Source of the DNA: Mesostigma viride
Taxonomy: Eukaryota > Streptophyta > Mesostigmatophyceae > Mesostigmatales > Mesostigmataceae
Length of the DNA: 64,000 nt
Direction of reading: 5' to 3'
NCBI GenBank assembly: GCA_009746045.1
Contig: RPFO01000038.1
Location: forward strand, 1,099,076-1,163,075
Shown piece after piece: positions 50,970-61,085 of the stretch; the stretch's first letter is position 1; the number at the start of each line of letters is the position of its first letter. The notes under the pieces were generated by a model. That model saw only the letters and a program-made list of their open reading frames with translations. It ran no database searches and was not told where the DNA came from. The translations under genes were made by a program, and so were the position numbers.

Positions 50970-51240
50970 ATGGGTCACTAGCGCTAGGGGATATAATCCT
51001 CATCTGAGCTGTCCTCTAGATACTGTAATGGCAGACGAGGCGGTAGTGTAGCGGTTATGCTCATGGGGGCAATAACGGGCCTCCACCTCAGGACTTCTAC
51101 CCTGCATTCTACCAATGGGCCGCTGGGCCCGTGGGGAGAAAACAGCTAGGAGCATGCCCCACAGGAAAGAAGGTGCTTATCGCAGACGGCAGCCCATTTC
51201 TCCTTGTACATCTATCATGCGGGTGCGGAGTACAGATAAT
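50970..51240 (+). mobile_element. tRNA-derived SINE-like repeat S2, copy 2
   Basis: Homologue of 49055-49330. The head reads GAGGCGGTAGTGTAGCGGTTAT, a better match to a tRNA D arm than copy 1. Confidence 0.65.
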
Positions 51241-51254
51241 CCCGGCTGAGAAGT

Positions 51255-51830
51255 CCTGTCGCTATCTTATCCGCGTTTTCGAGTCGTTCAGGATCGCGCT
51301 GATGAATTTGAATTTTAATGGATCGAGATGGAAATGTGTGGCCGCTTGCTCATCGACTTGGACGGCTATGCAGGACAAGAAGAAATGGCATCTGGACCAT
51401 TGTCCAGGGCGGCCCACATGCCCGAGCCCCTGTGGGCAACCCTCCCCCCCCCCAGCAGGAAGGGGCGCTAGCTTTGCTGAGCAGAGTAGTTAGGATTTTC
51501 TAGATTCGGCTTATAGTTAGCTTAGTCAGGTTTCGCGGCTTCGCTCACCTCCATATCCATCATGCAAGGAAATACGTGCTACATGATCTCCCCACCCGTG
51601 GAGCCATGTTATATTACATTTATGTTTTTTTTTTGTTCATTGAAATTATGTGACTCCCCTGGAACGGGAGCACGAGTTCAAATAATTGAAATTATGGCTG
51701 GCTTACTGCTTACACAAAGCACATCTAGATGACCTAGACGGTGGGGCAGGAAACATCTTGCTTGATCAGGGTGCGTGTTTCGAGCCTATAGCTGGCCAGG
51801 AGTGTCTAGTAGTGAGCACCATTGCTGTGT
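51255..51830 (+). repeat. Partial, interrupted R1 repeat
   Basis: Pieces of R1 (CGCTATCTTATCCGCGTTTTC at the left; GACCTAGACGGTGGGG and GTGAGCACCATTGCTG at the right). They are separated by unrelated sequence with a variant family A hairpin at 51654-51670 (loop CTGGAAC). Confidence 0.6.
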
Positions 51831-51876
51831 ATATTAATCTGACACTGGATGCCGGGTTATGCATATTGATGCCGGG

Positions 51877-54800
51877 TTAAGAACACACAATATGATCTGC
51901 CTCTTCAAGGATGGCCCGATTGCCCAGCAAGGCCCGTGGCCGATGCTGCAGCACAACTATCGGGGTGCCAGCCTGGCGAGCTGCGCGTGCAAAACTGGTG
52001 TTCCCGCTAACTGTGGGGATTCCCAGCGCATCTGCGGTGCCAAACACAGCCTTGTGCCGCTGCTTGACGCGGCCCGTTTCTACCATGGCTGCAATGCGTG
52101 GGGATGGGACGGTGGGTACGACCTTGACCTGTGTTAGCAGCGCATGCGCCCGGCCTATTTCTGACTGGCTGCCCACGGTGTGCACAATCTCTAGAAACTC
52201 CGCAACCGCAGCTTCGCAGGACACACATTGCCGCCCTGCAATAAGTGCGCTTATCTCAGGCATGATGGGGTGGGTCAGCTCGGACTTGGCCTGCGTACCA
52301 CAACATTAGATTGGAATTCAAAAATTAAATACAAAATGGAGTCAGGGCAAGATGATCAGGTATCCTGGAAGGATTCGTGCATCAATAACAAGAGTGTCGC
52401 TCCATATCTGACCACATGAGACGCTATCAAACAGCGCGAGAATAAAACGTTCACTCCATAAGACAAATAGCATCGCAAAAGAATTTAGGTGATTAGTTAT
52501 GCACACAGTATTTGGTCGCAGGTACCAAAACGGAATTCAAAACACCCTGGCATGACGATCAAGGTGACACATCAATGACAACTGTGGCGGGGCTGTGGCA
52601 GTGGGTGGGTGGGTGGGTGGGTGGGTGGGTGGGTGGGTGGGTGGGTGGGTGGGTGGGTGGATGGGTGGGTGGGTGGGTGGGTGGGTGGGTGGGTGGGTGG
52701 GTGGGTGGGTGGGTGGGTGGGTGGGTGGGTGGGTGAGTGGGTGGGTGGGTGGGTGGGTGGGTGGGTGGGTGGGTGGGTGGGTGGATGGGTGGGTGGGTGG
52801 GTGGGTGGGTGGGTGGGTGGGTGGGTGGTGGGTGGGTGGGGCTTGTGCCAATGGCGGTGGCTGTGGCGGTGGTGGAACTTGTGGTGGCGGTCTACATAGA
52901 AATTTTCTTTCATGATGACCCAGGAGACCGTATATATCAGTAGCTACACGTTTGGCACTCTGGAAGACATTTTAGGGGACAATCTGGCAAGGTTTAGAAA
53001 CTTTAGGAGCAGACAAAAGGATTTTTTAGCGACGAGAAAACCCCGTTCCAAGTGCAAAGCTTTCCAACATTCCCCAGCCACGTGTGCGCGTGTCTTACGA
53101 GTCCCAACAACGCATCGCAAGCCACCCCCCTACACCACATGCGTCCTAGCATGATTGCTATACCGGTCACCGCTAGCACAAGCCTCGCATCTTACAAGAC
53201 CGACGCAAACGATGCAGTCGCAGGATAACAAAGACACAACGATGATACCGTGACACGACATCATTGTAAACCACACACATGCCGGCAGCTGTCACAGGGG
53301 AACACCAATGGGAATCACACGCTAGATTCGTTGTGGCGTGGTCAAGGCTGGGGATCCCCTAGCCAGCCGAGGCGACCGAAGAGAACGTTTTAGAATGCTA
53401 GGATTACCGCGGAAGCAACCGTAACACAAACCAGCGCTCATGGAACCCAGCAAGCTAACGCAAACGTTGACACACTCTTCTTCCAATCAGGCATGCATAC
53501 AGGCTACGCATTCCCAAGTCCATTCATCTCCATCATCCTGAACGACTGGACAAACGCAGATAAGATAGCAGCAGGCTAAAGCTACCATGCACGGTCCGGA
53601 TTCTCCCGATTTCAGGTTTGTGCTGGTTGTCTCATTCATGAATACAGGCATGCATAGTGTATACACTACAGGCAGTGACCGCACCTGGCGCACCAACACA
53701 ACCTCATCAGCCATTGTCTCGCCCACTTTAGCTGCTCCTCCGTGCCATTTTTTCTAATGAATTATATATTATCGTACTTAAGTGAATGACTGCCCATTAG
53801 CATCACCTGCTCCTCCATGTCGTGTTCTCTAATGAGTTATATATGAGCATATTTAAGTGATTGAATACCCGTCAACATTACCTGCTCCTCCATGAACCCC
53901 GCGTTGCCCCCGAACCACTCGCGCCGGCGCTCCTCCGACACCGCAAGCAGGATGGGCGCGCCGCCATGGGAGACATCCGACGCCATTGCCACCAAGGCGC
54001 TCGTGTCCAGGTTGACCACCTGCTCCCAGGGTGCGCCGCCCGCAGGGACATTTCTGCCGACCAGAGCAGGAAGTGGGGGCCCAAATGTGGCCCCGTGTGC
54101 CGTGTGCCCTCGAAGGCGCGTTGCTTCGCCCGCAGCAGAGGAGAAACGGTCCGCCGACACTGTGACCAGGCTTGATGAAGACGGCTCTCTCCAGCGGTCA
54201 TCAAGGCTGGTTGGGCCACGTGTGGCGTGTGCGTGGCAGGGGGGAGGGGGGGCCACCACATCCCTCGCTTGGCCGCAGGGTGAGCCGCATCCGTCCGCTC
54301 TGTTCTTGGCATGTGTTGATCCACCAAGGGCAACGCTGGCCACCGCAACTTCAACCGCATCGCCCTCACACATGTGACTACCGTCCTCACCCTCACTGTC
54401 ACTCCACGACCCTCCCGCACGAATGACCAGACCGTCACTGTCGCTGTCGCTGCCACCACACGCCGCCTGGCCACCCTCGTGCTCGCTGCTGCCATCCACC
54501 GCCATGGCATCCGTGGAACCAACCATCCCATGGTCGGTGGACGTGGGTCTACCCACCATTGCCGAGTGCGTGGGGGAACCCTTCTGTCCTTTGCCAATGA
54601 CGCAGGCAGCCCCACAAGGGACCTCAAACCATTCGGGCAGCCCTGGACCACCGCAGCGGCTGTTTCCAAGCGACGAGCGTGCCCTGCCAGCGACTGCCGT
54701 GGCCGTGACGGCCGCGGTTGAGATGGGTGGCTCAAGTAACAGAGGCCTTGAGGGGACATCTTGAATAGGTGCCTGGATGCCGCTTACAGGCGCTGCCACC

Positions 54801-57064
54801 GACAAACCAAAGGGTGAAGGTGGTACTGTAGGTGGTAGTGTAACCATTTGCACGGCTCCCAGGGCCACTTCTACCATGCACGGGTAGGCGCGGGTCAGCT
54901 CTCTCTTCACCCCGTCCCCCACCCCATGCAGCGCAAACAACACGATCGATGCCGGGCGGGTGGACAAAGGCATTGCGGTGGCGTACGCTAGCAGGTGGTC
55001 CACCCGCGCACCCATCGCACGGCCCCCCCCTGGCGATGCGTCGTGCCACACCAGCCGGTGGGAGGGCCGGCCGAAGACGAGCATCCACTTGAGGGCACCC
55101 TGGGGCGAGAGGAAGGCCAGGTCGACGCTGCAGGGTCCCAGCGGTGGGTAACAGTCATTAGCTGCTGCTTCCATGCCATGACTGCTAGCGTCCTTGCATG
55201 GTTGACGGCCGTTATTGCCAGCGTCATCATTTGGGGGTATGCTGTCGCCCATGCAACCACACGGGCTGGTCGTAGCGCTGGTGCTGGAATCCGTCATCAA
55301 CGGACCAATAGGGTCGCAGATGCTGCATGCGTGCAATCCTCCCCCCCCTCCCGCATGTCGACCACTGCTGGGGCCTGCGCCTGCATGCGAGCCGGCCGGC
55401 AGGCGGTTCCCACCAGGAAGACCTGGCCTGCTGCTGTCTGCACCATCACAGACTTTCCCCTTGTGAGCAGTGGCAGCATTTCTGGCCCTATAATGGGTGA
55501 CAGTACTACTACGACTGCTTCGGCTATCATTTCTGGACAATGGGGCGAGCTGCTTGGCAACGGCAACCACCTGGTAGATGCCTGGCAGGGAGAGCGCGGC
55601 CACTAGCGCCTGCAGGTGGGGCAGGTTGGAGCTGCTTGAATCCGTCACGAACAAGTCGGGGGGTGTGGGAGCATTTGTCACGAACCGGGCGGGGGTGTGG
55701 GAGCATCGGTCACAGCAAGGGGGGAAGATCGGGGATGTCCTAGCGGGTATGGGGCACCACAACCCACAAGGGGGCGCCAGCACGCAACATCACGGTAAGG
55801 GCCGTAGAGGATGTGCATGGGATATCGTGACCAGCGCCAGTAGAGGATGTGCATGGGATATCGTGACCAATGCCAGTCATAAGCCGTCCCTACCTCCTTC
55901 GCAGGTGCCGGAAAGGAGTGAGGACGGGCTCTCCGGTTCACCCAAGGCGGGTATTCATGTGCACGGTGCCTTACCGATGCTTGTATACTTTTTGTAAATA
56001 TAATAAATTTGAGACTGCGGTTGATACTCTTTACATTCTGAATGGTTTATAATACTTCCATTGACATCAGGCAGGCACTGCCAGCAGAGTGACCAGAGTG
56101 TAGAGACCATGACACCATGTCCAGACATATAACCGGCTAGTCCGAGGTGTGGTAAGATTACACTAGGTGTCCAGCAGAAGCAACCGACATAAAAGGCAAG
56201 AATTTAAAAGCAAATGCTATCGCTGGCGATTCATAACGTGGGATTCTTTTCACGGGCCAGAAATCTCAGCAGTATCCAAGTCTTGCCATGCATATGATTA
56301 TGTCCAGAAAATCAGGCACCGTGACTGCGCTGAACGTCTTGGGTCCTGTCTAGTAGCCACGTCGGCCTCAACCTTCACTTCACTCGGATTGGGAATCAAC
56401 CTTCACTTCACTCGGATTGGGAATCAACCTTCACTTCACTCGGATTGGGAATCAACCTTCACTTCACTCGGATTGGGAATCAACCTTCACTTCACTCGGA
56501 TTGGGAATCAACCTTCACTTCACTCGGATTGGGAATCAACCTTCACTTCACTCGGATTGGGAATCAACCTTCACTTCACTCGGATTGGGAATCAACCTTC
56601 ACTTCACTAGGATTGGGAATCAACCTTCACTTCACTCGGAATGCATACAATGTACTGCGCGTTGGCCAACATGCAAGCAGCAATTGGCATTGAAAAGCCC
56701 CAATCGCTACACAGATGCATGCCGGGCACCCAGCTAGCAACATGGTACGCCCTGGAGTCGCGTAAGATGATCCTGATGAATACCGGCTGCCATCTAGGGC
56801 ACCCGAGAAATGCAAAACGAACGTTAAACGAAGCGTAACTAACCTGTTCACCCTTGCTTCCGTTCGACGTAAGTCTCCTGATGTTAATTTAGTCACGAAG
56901 TCTATTTCTCGCGCTATTAGTCGCTCCGCCTTCTTTCGGCATTCGCCACTCAAACTCTGCTCACTTATGGCCAGAAGATGCTCCTTCAAACGCCTTAAAC
57001 AGCATAGCTGCGCAGACAATCTAGAATCTGTCTCCGGGTGCATATCGATTTCATGTGGGTCCAT
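51877..57064 (-). CDS. UPF0415 / DUF1308 family protein (C7orf25-like)
   Basis: Three minus-strand exons: 57064-56844, 55631-53882 and 52290-51877 (stop TAA). Donors are CAG/GTTAGT and CAG/GTAATG; acceptors are AAGCAG/CTCC and CGCAG/GCC. Both joins are in frame and give 794 residues. Exon 1 is a helical N-terminus (RRLKEHLLAISEQSLSG). Exon 2 has the SSNLPHLQALVAALSLPGIY block, RPASIVLFALHGVGDGVKRE, and NLDTSALVAMASDVSHGG near its end. Exon 3 has LLTQVKVVPTVPSP and FGTADALGIPTVSGNTSFAR, followed by QHRPRALLG. All are family landmarks in the right order. Known members are about 420 residues; the excess is two Ser/Gly/Asp-rich inserts in exon 2. Function is unknown; the C-terminal half is thought to be PIN-like. 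The assignment rests on motif order recognised by eye. Confidence 0.85.
52601..52841 (-). repeat. (GGGT)n microsatellite in UPF0415 intron 2
   Basis: About 60 GGGT units on plus with a few single-base variants. On the gene's own strand it is (ACCC)n. Strong quadruplex potential on plus. Long His/Pro/Thr and Gly/Trp frames across it are artefacts. Confidence 0.95.
53731..53895 (-). repeat. 75-bp tandem duplication of UPF0415 splice donor 2
   Basis: The exon end ATGGAGGAGCAG/GTAATG (53893-53876) is repeated 75 bp downstream as ATGGAGGAGCAG/GTGATG near 53806, and again near 53731 as CGGAGGAGCAG/CTAAAG without a donor. Using the second donor would carry an in-frame TAA. Confidence 0.8.
55802..55875. 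repeat. 36-bp tandem duplication in UPF0415 intron 1
   Basis: Two near-identical units of GTAGAGGATGTGCATGGGAT followed by ATCGTGACCA. Confidence 0.85.
56368..56640. repeat. 28-bp minisatellite in UPF0415 intron 1
   Basis: About 9.7 copies of AACCTTCACTTCACTCGGAT plus TGGGAATC, almost without variation, so recently expanded. Confidence 0.95.
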
Positions 57065-57271
57065 CCGTCAGCAACCATAATTGATCACACGCTCCCATGC
57101 TACTGGCTTCTGTTTCCAATTTGATTTTCCACGGCCATTATCGCTCGTGTGAAAAGTGAAGTATTGCCGTGCGCGAAAAACTTTGCCGGCATGATACCTC
57201 GATCCGTGCTGTTCCGCTTCACCTAAAAAAGCAAGAGTGCGCGAGAGGTTGATTATTGATGTCACAGCTCG

Positions 57272-57936
57272 TCACCAGAGTGACCAGACCGTGCACCAGG
57301 CACGTGTGCATTTGAGAATATTTAATTTTATTGACGTGCGCGCGAGGAAGAGTATGCTGCCACTTGACACAGATTGAGATGCACGGGTGCCGGCCTGTGC
57401 CGGCCCCGGCCCCGGTCCCGGCCGCTGCCGCACGATCTTCCGCAAGACATGCATGACTGCATGTCCGTCGTCCTGAGGGCGCCTGACTCCCGAGAGAGCA
57501 TCAGAGCAACTGGTCGTTGCCGCCGCCCGAATTGCCTGCCATGTTGCGATGGGCAAAGCTGAAGCTTCAGCTTCGCCCTGCGTGCACGCCTGGCAAAATT
57601 TTGGCATGGCATCTCCTTCGACCATGGCAAAAGGAACACGCCCCGCGCGGATTGCACAAACTAGCGGATGAATGATTGGTTGGAGACGATCTACCTTTTC
57701 AAAAGTCCTTTTATCAGGCATGAAGTTGTAGCTTTTCGACAAAGGAAACGTTGGCAGGCACGTTCATCGGCCCAAATAATTCGGTGGTGGTCATTAACTA
57801 GCACGTAGGTAGGCCGCCCAGGGCTTTTGTCCGTAAATATACGGTACCTTTCTCTGCTAGGCAGAGCAGACCGGCAACTATTTCGTGCCCTAGATAGTTT
57901 GGTATTCCAATTGCGTGTACCCCACTGCCTAGACAA
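57272..57936 (-). pseudogene. Degenerate SBP-box-like reading frames
   Basis: Two overlapping minus-strand frames (57936-57691 and 57742-57272). The second has PLVCAIRAGRVPFAMVEGDA followed by MPKFCQAC, which resembles the second zinc-binding half of plant and algal SBP transcription factors (usually VC..H.KA..V...G...RFCQQC). The His ligand after the first Cys and the His after the CQxC pair are absent, and the frame then loses similarity. SBP proteins are DNA-binding regulators found only in the green lineage. It lies head-to-head with uL23m, 38 bp away. It could be a pseudogene, a partial exon set or a coincidence. Confidence 0.3.
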
Positions 57937-57974
57937 GCCTAAAGGTTGGTAATTGGCACGTCATTAGCACAGCC

Positions 57975-58415
57975 ATGGTCCGCATACATTTTCCAAACAT
58001 TCCGCTGAAGTTGATCCCTCTGGAGAATTTGTCGAAGGAAATAAAAACCGTTGTTTTTAAAACGATCCCCTCCGTAACGAAGGTGAGTCAATGCAGTTCT
58101 CCTAGCGAACTGCATGCAGTTCGCGCATGCGAACAACATGCACATTTCCTATGGTCAGTTTCCCACGCGCTGTTTCCAATCGCTCGCTGCTTCCTGACAT
58201 TCGGCGTGACGCGCTTGCAACCGTGCGTACAGACCGAGGTCCGCAATTTCCTCGAAGCGGTGTACGGCGCCAAGATCGAGAGCGTCTCGACGGCAAATGT
58301 GCAGGGCGCCAAAATGCGCACCAAGTTCGGTTACTATAGGCGGCCCGACTACAAGAAGGTGTGGGTGACCCTCAAGGAGCCCGTCGTCCTCCGGGGGCCG
58401 CCGACCAGCAGTTAA
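57975..58415 (+). CDS. MRPL23: Mitochondrial large-subunit ribosomal protein uL23m
   Basis: Two exons, 57975-58082 and 58233-58415, encode 96 residues. ATG context is GCCATGG. Exon 1 reads VRIHFPNIPLKLIPL and ends VFKTIPSVTK/GTGAGT; the acceptor is TGCGTACAG/ACC, phase 0. Exon 2 continues TEVRNFLEAVYGAKIESVST and ends with YYRRPDYKKVWVTLKEPVV. The TIPS.TK..V..FLE..YG...E.V.T block and the PDYKKVWVTL end are characteristic of plant and algal mitochondrial L23. The protein binds near the peptide exit tunnel of the mitoribosome. No separate presequence is evident, as in other uL23m. Length is slightly below the plant homologues, which carry longer C-terminal tails. Confidence 0.9.
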   Translation: MVRIHFPNIPLKLIPLENLSKEIKTVVFKTIPSVTKVSQCSSPSELHAVRACEQHAHFLWSVSHALFPIARCFLTFGVTRLQPCVQTEVRNFLEAVYGAKIESVSTANVQGAKMRTKFGYYRRPDYKKVWVTLKEPVVLRGPPTSS

Positions 58416-59868
58416 ACCCTGGGTGTTTGCGCACCTCTGGAGTATGTGAGTCAGCATGGAAGCTTGGCACACTGGCCGCATTTGCACACCCGACTAATCA
58501 TGCTGGTGGCTTGGCCTGTCACCCAGAATGGCATGGAAGCACATCAGTCATCGCTCCAAGCGGCTCATGCTAGGCCGCCAAAGTGCAGCTTCTACCTGGC
58601 AGTCTCCCTGGCCAACAGATTACAAAGATGCCCACATGTTCCATGACCAGAGCATCTGAGCGGGTGCCCGGCAGTGCGCACGGGGGCGGTGGGCGAGCAC
58701 ATGCTGGTTGCTCAGAGGGCGATGGCCGAGCACATGCTGGTCGCCCAAAGGGCGGTGGGCAGCACAATATGCCAGCGGTAGGCTTCACATGTCCAGCGGA
58801 AAGTGAGCCAGCTGTGAGGGCGTGGAAGGATCTGGGGACATGGTCACAACCAGCGGCCTGCATCAAGCCCAGTTGTGCGGTTGTTTGGCCACTCGTCATT
58901 AAGGTGCTCGGTCGGCCAGTAAGTCAGTTGATCGGTTGGTCGGCCGGCCGTCTGGCAGGCGGATCAGGTGGGCAGCCGCTGGCTTGCTGGAGAACTGGTG
59001 CCAGCATTGTGCAAACACGATGGTTTGATGCCATCACGCGCTCTGCCCTTTTGCGGTCATCGCACTTGGAGCATGGATGAACAAGTGTGACCCCCAGGGG
59101 GTCCACACTGGGTGGTCTCAGTCAAGTGTCATGCTTGACAGCACATCCGTGGGGGACAATCATGGCTGGTCGAGTACGCAGGGAGTGCAGAGTGTCTCCT
59201 TGTGGACCTGGGCAGATCCTAACTGTTCAGCTGCCACTCAGCTTTGCTATGCATTTGGGTATACCCATTATCTACGTCAGCTTTGTAGTGCAAGATTGTC
59301 GGTTTGCGACTCTGTAGAGCAACGTTTGTGAAGTGGGGAGCCTACCAGGCTGCCCCGTTGGCTAGGCACCTGGCCTAGTGGCCTACCTGCACCCTCCATT
59401 CACAATCATGTACTGGGCTGATCAGTTTGATCTAATAATTATAACATTAATTAATTTTATTTAATTATAATGGTGGTTAGCAGCCTCAGGCGTGGAGCTG
59501 GCAACAATGGCATGCATCTACAGTTGGCTGACCCCTCAAGATCTTTGCTGGCACCAGGAAGCTAGCTAGCAAGCCCCGCGGCAGCCGCAGAGCCTTGATC
59601 GCAGATCGTGGAGCTGTCCTGGTTGACGGGGTCGAAAGCCATTGACATGAACGTTAGCACGTACAAACGATTCATGCATTGTCTCACTTCATAATTTTGG
59701 TTGACGTTCTCACGTACGTCGATCACTTGGTTGCGTCTGGGAGCTGTATAAATGCCATGTTAGATATCGAGCTCTTGATCATGCCATGCACGCTCGGGCA
59801 TATCACAAGCTCTACAAACAGGTCGTGGACCGACTGGATCGCGTAGTATCTCCGAGCATCTGAAACCT
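58416..59868. other. Intergenic spacer
   Basis: Follows uL23m. Contains a repeated AGCACATGCTGGT motif in GC-rich sequence (58690-58780) and an AT-rich patch near 59435-59470. No gene recognised. The last part may be the 5' end of the LINE. Confidence 0.45.
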
Positions 59869-60840
59869 GTGATGCCAGATCTCCTTCAAGCGGCTGGTCC
59901 CCCTCGACCCCCACGCCCCCCACCCCCACCCCCACCTCCAGCACTACCCTTCTCCACACCCCCCTCCCCCCACACCCCCCCGCTAATAGGGCAACTTGGT
60001 ATTGCAAGCTTTAATGTGCGCACCCTCCCTGCAGATCCTTCTACGAGCGGCGGCACCCCAGCACGCCACCGCGTCGACGAGCTGATCACCTTGTGCGCCG
60101 ACAACAAGATCGCTGTCCTCGGGGTCCAGGAGCACCGACGCACCGTTGACCCTCAGCAAGGGGTCAACGATCTGCTGGTCGCCGACCTTCGTGCGGGCTG
60201 GCGGTTCCATTATGGTGGAGGCGACGCGTCGGGTCGATCAAGGTGGTGTGGGCCTCTTGTGCTCGCCGGCAGCATCAGAGCAGCTCCAGTCCATCGTGCT
60301 GCGGTCCCCGCGTGTGCTAGTGGCCACTTTTTCGGCCACTCAGTGAGAGCCATTCACACCACAAGCTAACCGTTATCGTGGGATATGCACCACATGCAGG
60401 TCGAGCTCAGGCGGAACGCGAGGCCTTCTTCAACGCCCTCAAGGAGGAGGAGGCCAACATCCCAGCTTGGCACTTCCTGGTTATGCTGCTCGACGCCAAC
60501 GCCACGCTGCCAGTTGGCACTGGGGGCGCTCAGTACTCCCCAACCAACACGACTGCCAACGGTAACTCGCCTTTATTTGCGAATCTGCTGGCAGAATCTG
60601 CGCTGGTTGCATGCAATGCTTCTTTCGCACGCCCCGCTGAGCAGCTTGCCACCTTTTTTGGGCCGTCGGATCGGGTGGTGTGCCTTGACTATATCTGCGT
60701 ACGTCGGGCTCAGCGCCCACGGCTCAGTTGTCGATGCTCGCGTCCTCAGTGCAAGATTCTGTCAGCACGGTGGACTCTGATCACCGTCTCGTGCTCGCTC
60801 GCATCAGATTGCGGTTTCCTGTGGTGAAACCGTCGCGACA
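59869..60840 (+). pseudogene. LINE APE endonuclease domain, frame-broken
   Basis: After a Pro-rich leader, LGIASFNVRTL and VDELITLCADNKIAVLGVQE give the first strands of the APE fold with the catalytic Glu. GYAPHAGR and LLDANATLP follow in a neighbouring frame, and VDSDHRLVLARIRL near 60770 supplies the final Asp-His motif. Three or more frame changes interrupt it. The enzyme would nick target DNA for target-primed reverse transcription. Confidence 0.75.
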
Positions 60841-61085
60841 GCTGGCGCCTCAGCCAGATCTCAAGGTGCTCCGGATTGTGCTGAAGGATGCCGACAAGAT
60901 GTCAGCAGCAGAGCAGGCCCGGCTATGTCGCACAGGGATGATTTCCTGGCCGTCTTCGACGCCCGGGGCAGCCGACAGCAGTTACACGCCATTCCGCCGC
61001 CGGGTGATATTTCAGTGATCCTCCGCGGTGTCGCTGCCAAGTATCGCCTGGCTGCCCGCACCCTCCCCTCCTTGCCTCCGCGCCG

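Noticed and set aside
52537-52915. Thr-His-Pro-Pro and Gly-Gly-Trp-Val proteins
   Set aside because: Pure translations of the GGGT microsatellite, open in several frames on both strands.
53861-55743. Long plus-strand frames opposite the UPF0415 exon
   Set aside because: Shadows of a GC-rich coding exon; the minus strand has the conserved family motifs and correct splice phases.
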